From Clostridiales bacterium (lineage in GTDB: Bacteria; Bacillota; Clostridia; Oscillospirales; Oscillospiraceae), in contig DYBS01000099.1 in assembly GCA_019418525.1 (NCBI GenBank), positions 1 to 7,645 on the forward strand: a stretch of DNA of 7,645 bases. Direction: 5' to 3'. Under the pieces are notes generated by a model. It was given only the letters and a program-made list of their open reading frames with translations. It was not told where the DNA came from and did no database searches. Numbering within the stretch: position 1 is the first letter of the stretch; the number at the start of each line of letters is the position of its first letter. Shown here one piece after another: positions 6,331 through 7,645 of the stretch. The position numbers and the translations under genes are program-made.

Positions 6331-7645
6331 ATGTCCGAAACAGCCCTTCCCCTCCGTCCCCACCAGGACCCGGAGCTGATCTACGCACTGGACATCGGTA
6401 CCAGAAGCGTCATCGGTATGCTGGGCCGTCAGGAGGACGGAAAGGTCCGTATTCTGGCGGTGGAGAAGCTCCTGCACACCCACCGGGTCATGCTGGACGG
6501 ACAAATCGAGGACATCGCCCAGGTGGCCGCCGCTGTGCAGGTGGTCACCGGGCGGCTGGAGCAGGATGCCGGGTGCCGGCTGGAACGGGCCTGTGTGGCC
6601 GCGGCCGGCCGGGCCCTGCGCACTGAGCAGGGTCAGAGCACGCGGGAGCTGTCCGCCCCCGAACCGGTGACCGCCCCCATCCTGGCTCAGCTGGAGGCCG
6701 CCGCTGTGGCGGAGGCCGAGCAGGCCATCCGCTCCGACAGCCAGGAGGGCCAGCAGCTTCTGTTGGTGGGCTACACGGCCACCCGATATCAGCTGGATAG
6801 CTATCCTCTGACCACTCTGCTGGGACATACCGGCCGCAAGCTGGAGGCCCAGGTGGTGGCCACCTTCCTGCCCGGCGGCGTCATTGACAGCCTGTACGCC
6901 GTCATGCGCCAGGCTGGTCTGGAGGTGGCCAGTCTCACGCTGGAGCCTATCGCCGCCCTCAACGCCGCCATCCCCGCCGATCTGCGCCTTCTGAATCTGT
7001 GTCTGGTGGACATCGGCGCGGGCACCTCCGACATCGCCGTGTGCCGGGACGGCAGCGTGGTGGGCTACACCATGGCCACCGTGGCCGGAGACGAGATCAC
7101 CGAGGCCTTCATGCGGGCCTTTTTGGTGGATTATGCCACCGCCGAGGTGATGAAAGCCCAGCTGGGTCGTGGTGAGACCCTGACCTTTACCGACATTCTT
7201 GGCCAAGAGCAGACCTGCTCCCCCCAAGAGGCCCAGGCCGTGCTGGAGCCCGCCGGGAAGATGCTGGCCGAAGAGATCGCCCGCCGGGTGCTGGATCTGA
7301 ACGGCGCCGCGCCCTCGGCCCTCTTCCTGGCCGGCGGCGGCAGCAAGCTCTCCGGCCTGCGGGAACAGCTGGCGGCCGCGCTGGATATGGATGCCCGGCG
7401 GGTGGCCGTGGCCGGCGGGCACTTCAAAACCACTGCCTGCTCCGACGTCGTCACTCTGGAGGACCCGGAGTACACCACCCCCCTGGGCATCGCCGTGTCG
7501 GCGGGCCTGGGGCTCATCAGCGACAGCTGCCAGGTCACCCTCAACGGGAACCGGGCCAAGCTCTTCCGCAGCGGTGACCTGACCGCCATGGACCTGTTGA
7601 TGATGAACGGCTATACCTACTTTGATCTGCTGGGCAAGACTGGAA
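6331..7645 (+). CDS. FtsA-like actin-fold protein with C-terminal extension (3'-truncated by window)
   Basis: The frame is open from ATG 6331 to the last base without a stop, giving 438 complete codons. The product belongs to the FtsA branch of the actin/Hsp70 ATPase superfamily. Phosphate-1 motif: ALDIGTRSVIG (19-29). FtsA-type 1C/SHS2 region: about 84-180, with YQLDSYPLTTLLGHTGRKLE. Phosphate-2 motif: LVDIGAGTSDIAV (225-237). Adenosine motif: LFLAGGGSKLSGL (331-343). TTPLGIAVSAGLGL at 382-395 closes the actin core. FtsA normally anchors FtsZ to the membrane, but classical FtsA is about 420 residues and ends in an amphipathic helix. This protein instead continues into another small domain (VTLNGNRAKLF, then LTAMDLLMMNGYTYFDLLGK). 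That matches long FtsA-like paralogues I recall from Clostridia, whose role is not settled. AAAGGAG at 6316-6322 is eight bases before the start. It lies 42 bases after the chemoreceptor gene with no terminator, so co-transcription is likely. Confidence 0.88.
   Translation, partial: MSETALPLRPHQDPELIYALDIGTRSVIGMLGRQEDGKVRILAVEKLLHTHRVMLDGQIEDIAQVAAAVQVVTGRLEQDAGCRLERACVAAAGRALRTEQGQSTRELSAPEPVTAPILAQLEAAAVAEAEQAIRSDSQEGQQLLLVGYTATRYQLDSYPLTTLLGHTGRKLEAQVVATFLPGGVIDSLYAVMRQAGLEVASLTLEPIAALNAAIPADLRLLNLCLVDIGAGTSDIAVCRDGSVVGYTMATVAGDEITEAFMRAFLVDYATAEVMKAQLGRGETLTFTDILGQEQTCSPQEAQAVLEPAGKMLAEEIARRVLDLNGAAPSALFLAGGGSKLSGLREQLAAALDMDARRVAVAGGHFKTTACSDVVTLEDPEYTTPLGIAVSAGLGLISDSCQVTLNGNRAKLFRSGDLTAMDLLMMNGYTYFDLLGKTG

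Noticed and set aside
4447..7422. A 991-codon open frame on the minus strand, antisense to the chemoreceptor and FtsA-like genes
   Set aside because: Its Gly/His/Leu-rich product has no domain. It mirrors two clearly recognisable plus-strand proteins and arises from their G/C-ending codon bias. No start-site signal supports it.

Overview
The window reads as a high-GC member of the Clostridia (Firmicutes). Start sites have strong AGGAGG-type Shine-Dalgarno sequences. One gene has a recognisable sigma-A-type promoter, and two intrinsic terminators have clear T-tracts. Codon use favours G or C in the third position. The gene content (FliD, FliS, a clostridial-type chemoreceptor and a long FtsA-like protein) would suit a motile relative of the Oscillospiraceae, but genus cannot be decided from this sequence. 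Seven protein genes fill the window, with no gene-free stretch above 100 bases. No tRNA, rRNA, CRISPR array, insertion sequence or phage gene was seen.

Region 1 (1-2736, + strand) is the end of a flagellar filament operon: the 3' part of fliD (filament cap), fliS (flagellin export chaperone), and a small helical protein in the position where fliT usually lies. The third gene's Shine-Dalgarno overlaps the fliS stop codon.

Region 2 (2722-3721, - strand) is one convergent gene for a membrane-anchored papain-like cysteine peptidase of the C39-like family. It has its own extended -10 promoter, a non-ATG start and a strong intrinsic terminator. The terminator's T-tract lies inside the last codons of the flagellar operon.

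Region 3 (3735-4494, + strand) is transcribed divergently from the peptidase. It encodes a stand-alone FtsE/LolD-like ABC ATPase with an altered signature motif and no permease beside it, followed by an intrinsic terminator.

Region 4 (4543-7645, + strand) holds a transmembrane methyl-accepting chemotaxis protein. After 42 bases and no visible terminator comes a long FtsA-like actin-fold protein that runs off the window. It carries an extra domain after the point where classical FtsA normally ends.

The flagellar genes and the chemoreceptor belong to motility. The peptidase, the FtsE-like ATPase and the FtsA-like protein suggest envelope or division functions, but that link rests on family resemblance and gene order only. 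Most of the window is ordinary chromosomal content. The points most worth checking are the permease-less ATPase with its altered signature beside a cysteine peptidase, the terminator embedded in a coding end, and the repeat-bearing insert in FliD.
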